In this document: in pieces, positions 5,101 through 6,631 of the stretch | How the letters are laid out: each line of letters opens with the position of its first letter | Position numbering within the stretch: position 1 is the first letter of the stretch | Source of the DNA: JAQIBY01 sp034721855 | GTDB taxonomy: Bacteria; Bacteroidota; Bacteroidia; Bacteroidales; ML635J-15 | Direction: 5' to 3' | Length of the DNA: 6,631 nt | Assembly: GCA_034721855.1 (NCBI GenBank) | Contig: JAYENB010000337.1 | Coordinates: 1-6,631, forward strand | The notes under the pieces: generated by a model | Seen by the model: the letters and a program-made list of their open reading frames with translations, nothing else | Database searches by the model: none | What the model was told of the DNA's origin: nothing | Made by a program: the position numbers and the translations under genes

Positions 5101-6631
5101 ATGCACGAAAAAATTGTCATTTTAGATTTTGGTTCTCAATATACACAATTGATAGCCAGAAAAGTACGTGAGCTTAACGTTTATTGTGAAATACATCCGT
5201 ACAATTACGATATTCCCCTTGAAGAAAAAAGCATAAAGGCTGTAATCATGAGCGGATCCCCGTTTTCTGTGCTGGACAAAGGTGCTCCGGTGCCGCATAT
5301 TGAGCGAGTGAAGGGAAAATTGCCGCTGCTGGGTGTATGTTACGGGGCGCAGTACATTGCTCATCATTTTGGTGGTGATGTGCGCTATTCAAATACCCGT
5401 GAGTACGGACGAGCCAACCTGAAAAGTTTTACTGCAGAACATCCTTTGTTGAAAGGCATGTCAAAAGGCAGCCAGGTATGGATGTCACACGGCGATACCA
5501 TCAATAACATACCTGACAATTTTAAAATCATTGCCAGCACCGAAGATGTGCATGTGGCTGCTTTTGAAGTAGAAAATGAAAACACCTATGGCATTCAGTT
5601 TCACCCTGAGGTATATCACTCCAAAGAGGGGAAAACCCTACTGGAAAATTTTGTGGTGAACATTGCCGGTTGCTCACAGGACTGGACACCTTCAGTGTAT
5701 GTGGAAGAAACCATCTCCGGTCTGCAAAAACAATTGGGTGATGATAAGGTTGTGCTGGGTTTGTCCGGTGGTGTGGATTCTTCTGTGGCTGCGATTCTGC
5801 TTCACAAAGCCATTGGCAAAAACCTGACCTGCATCTTTGTGGATAACGGATTGCTCAGAAAAAATGAATTTGAAAAGGTGCTGGATTCATACAAAGACCT
5901 TGGTTTGAATGTGATTGGCGTGCGTGCTGCCGACCGCTTTTATAAAGCCCTGGCCGGGGAAGGAGACCCCGAACGCAAACGGAAAATCATTGGCGGAATG
6001 TTTATTGAGATTTTTGATGAAGAAGCCAAGAAAATAACGAATGTAAAATGGCTGGCCCAGGGTACCATTTATCCGGATGTGATAGAGTCGGTTTCTGTCA
6101 ACGGTCCTTCTGTGACCATCAAGTCTCACCACAATGTGGGCGGGCTGCCTGAAAAAATGAATCTGAAAGTGGTGGAACCGCTGCGTTCTCTTTTCAAAGA
6201 CGAAGTGCGCCGGGTGGGAAAAACCATTGAGGTACCCGATGCCATTCTGAGGCGTCATCCCTTTCCCGGTCCCGGTCTGGGCATTCGCATTCTGGGTGAC
6301 ATCACTCCCGAAAAAGTGCGTATTCTTCAGGAGGTTGACGATATTTTCATCAACGGACTGGTAGAAGATGGACTTTACGATGATGTCTGGCAGGCAGGCT
6401 CGGTGTTGTTGCCCATACAGTCAGTTGGAGTGATGGGCGATGAGCGTACCTATGAACAGGTGGTAGCCCTGCGTGCTGTAGAAAGCACCGATGGCATGAC
6501 CGCCGACTGGGTGCATTTGCCTTATGAATTTCTGGCAAAAATCTCCAGTAAAATCATCAACCGTGTGAAAGGTGTCAACCGTGTGGTGTACGACATCAGC
6601 TCCAAACCACCGGCAACGATAGAGTGGGAGT
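5101..6631 (+). CDS. guaA: GMP synthase (glutamine-hydrolysing), stop codon cut by window edge
   Basis: GuaA makes GMP from XMP, ATP and glutamine, the last step of guanine nucleotide synthesis, in the cytoplasm. The 510 codons cover the entire protein: it ends in PPATIEWE, the usual GuaA C-terminus, and the last base of the window (T) is the first base of the expected stop codon. Domains in order: class I glutamine amidotransferase at about 4-190, with the nucleophile C80 in GVCYGAQ and H168 and E170 in FHPE; ATP pyrophosphatase at about 200-385, with the P-loop LSGGVDSS at 221-228; and the C-terminal dimerisation domain with HPFPGPGLGIRILGD at 386-400 and the final KPPATIEWE. E. coli GuaA is 525 residues, so length is normal. 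The ATG at 5101 puts KIVILDFGSQYTQLIAR at its normal place. Base composition is higher in GC than its neighbours, especially late in the gene. It has its own promoter. Confidence 0.98.
   Translation, partial: MHEKIVILDFGSQYTQLIARKVRELNVYCEIHPYNYDIPLEEKSIKAVIMSGSPFSVLDKGAPVPHIERVKGKLPLLGVCYGAQYIAHHFGGDVRYSNTREYGRANLKSFTAEHPLLKGMSKGSQVWMSHGDTINNIPDNFKIIASTEDVHVAAFEVENENTYGIQFHPEVYHSKEGKTLLENFVVNIAGCSQDWTPSVYVEETISGLQKQLGDDKVVLGLSGGVDSSVAAILLHKAIGKNLTCIFVDNGLLRKNEFEKVLDSYKDLGLNVIGVRAADRFYKALAGEGDPERKRKIIGGMFIEIFDEEAKKITNVKWLAQGTIYPDVIESVSVNGPSVTIKSHHNVGGLPEKMNLKVVEPLRSLFKDEVRRVGKTIEVPDAILRRHPFPGPGLGIRILGDITPEKVRILQEVDDIFINGLVEDGLYDDVWQAGSVLLPIQSVGVMGDERTYEQVVALRAVESTDGMTADWVHLPYEFLAKISSKIINRVKGVNRVVYDISSKPPATIEWE

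Noticed and set aside
5887..6258. 123-codon open frame on the minus strand, antisense to guaA
   Set aside because: It lies wholly within guaA, whose protein is conserved across this stretch; the predicted product matches no family I know and looks like a shadow frame.
6571..6631. Truncated guaA
   Set aside because: The protein reaches the normal GuaA ending PPATIEWE; only the last two bases of the stop codon are missing because the window ends.

Overview
The window looks like chromosomal DNA of a Bacteroidota bacterium, probably near Bacteroidales or Marinilabiliales; the genus cannot be fixed from this sequence. Three things point there. A secreted gingipain-like C25 peptidase carries CARDB-like repeats and a YPxETSWEL module. 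Starts lack Shine-Dalgarno sequences. TAnnTTTG boxes, the Bacteroidota -7 promoter element, lie just upstream of the peptidase gene and of guaA.

Layout from left to right. (1) Positions 1-2783, minus strand: the first 927 codons of a large secreted C25 peptidase whose C-terminus runs off the left edge. (2) 2784-2922: its promoter and an AT-rich hairpin. (3) 2923-3123, minus: xseB, the small subunit of exonuclease VII, without xseA beside it. (4) 3124-3297: an AT-rich divergent intergenic region with a small perfect palindrome and a short direct repeat. (5) 3298-3939, plus: a hydrophobic multi-pass membrane protein resembling DUF996. (6) 3961-4740, minus: an endonuclease IV-like TIM-barrel protein, convergent with the previous gene with a 21-base gap. 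(7) 4741-5100: a 360-base intergenic region holding a 162-bp MITE-like or REP-like element with imperfect terminal inverted repeats, followed by the guaA promoter. (8) 5101-6631, plus: guaA (GMP synthase), complete in protein sequence and cut inside its stop codon.

The genes do not form one pathway. guaA is purine biosynthesis; xseB and the endonuclease IV-like gene both belong to DNA-repair-type families but lie in different units; the peptidase is an exported enzyme. Almost every gene appears to be its own transcription unit. I found no phage, CRISPR, toxin-antitoxin or biosynthetic cluster, and no clear new multi-gene system. The parts most worth a second look are the intergenic repeat element and the substituted metal ligand in the endonuclease IV-like protein.
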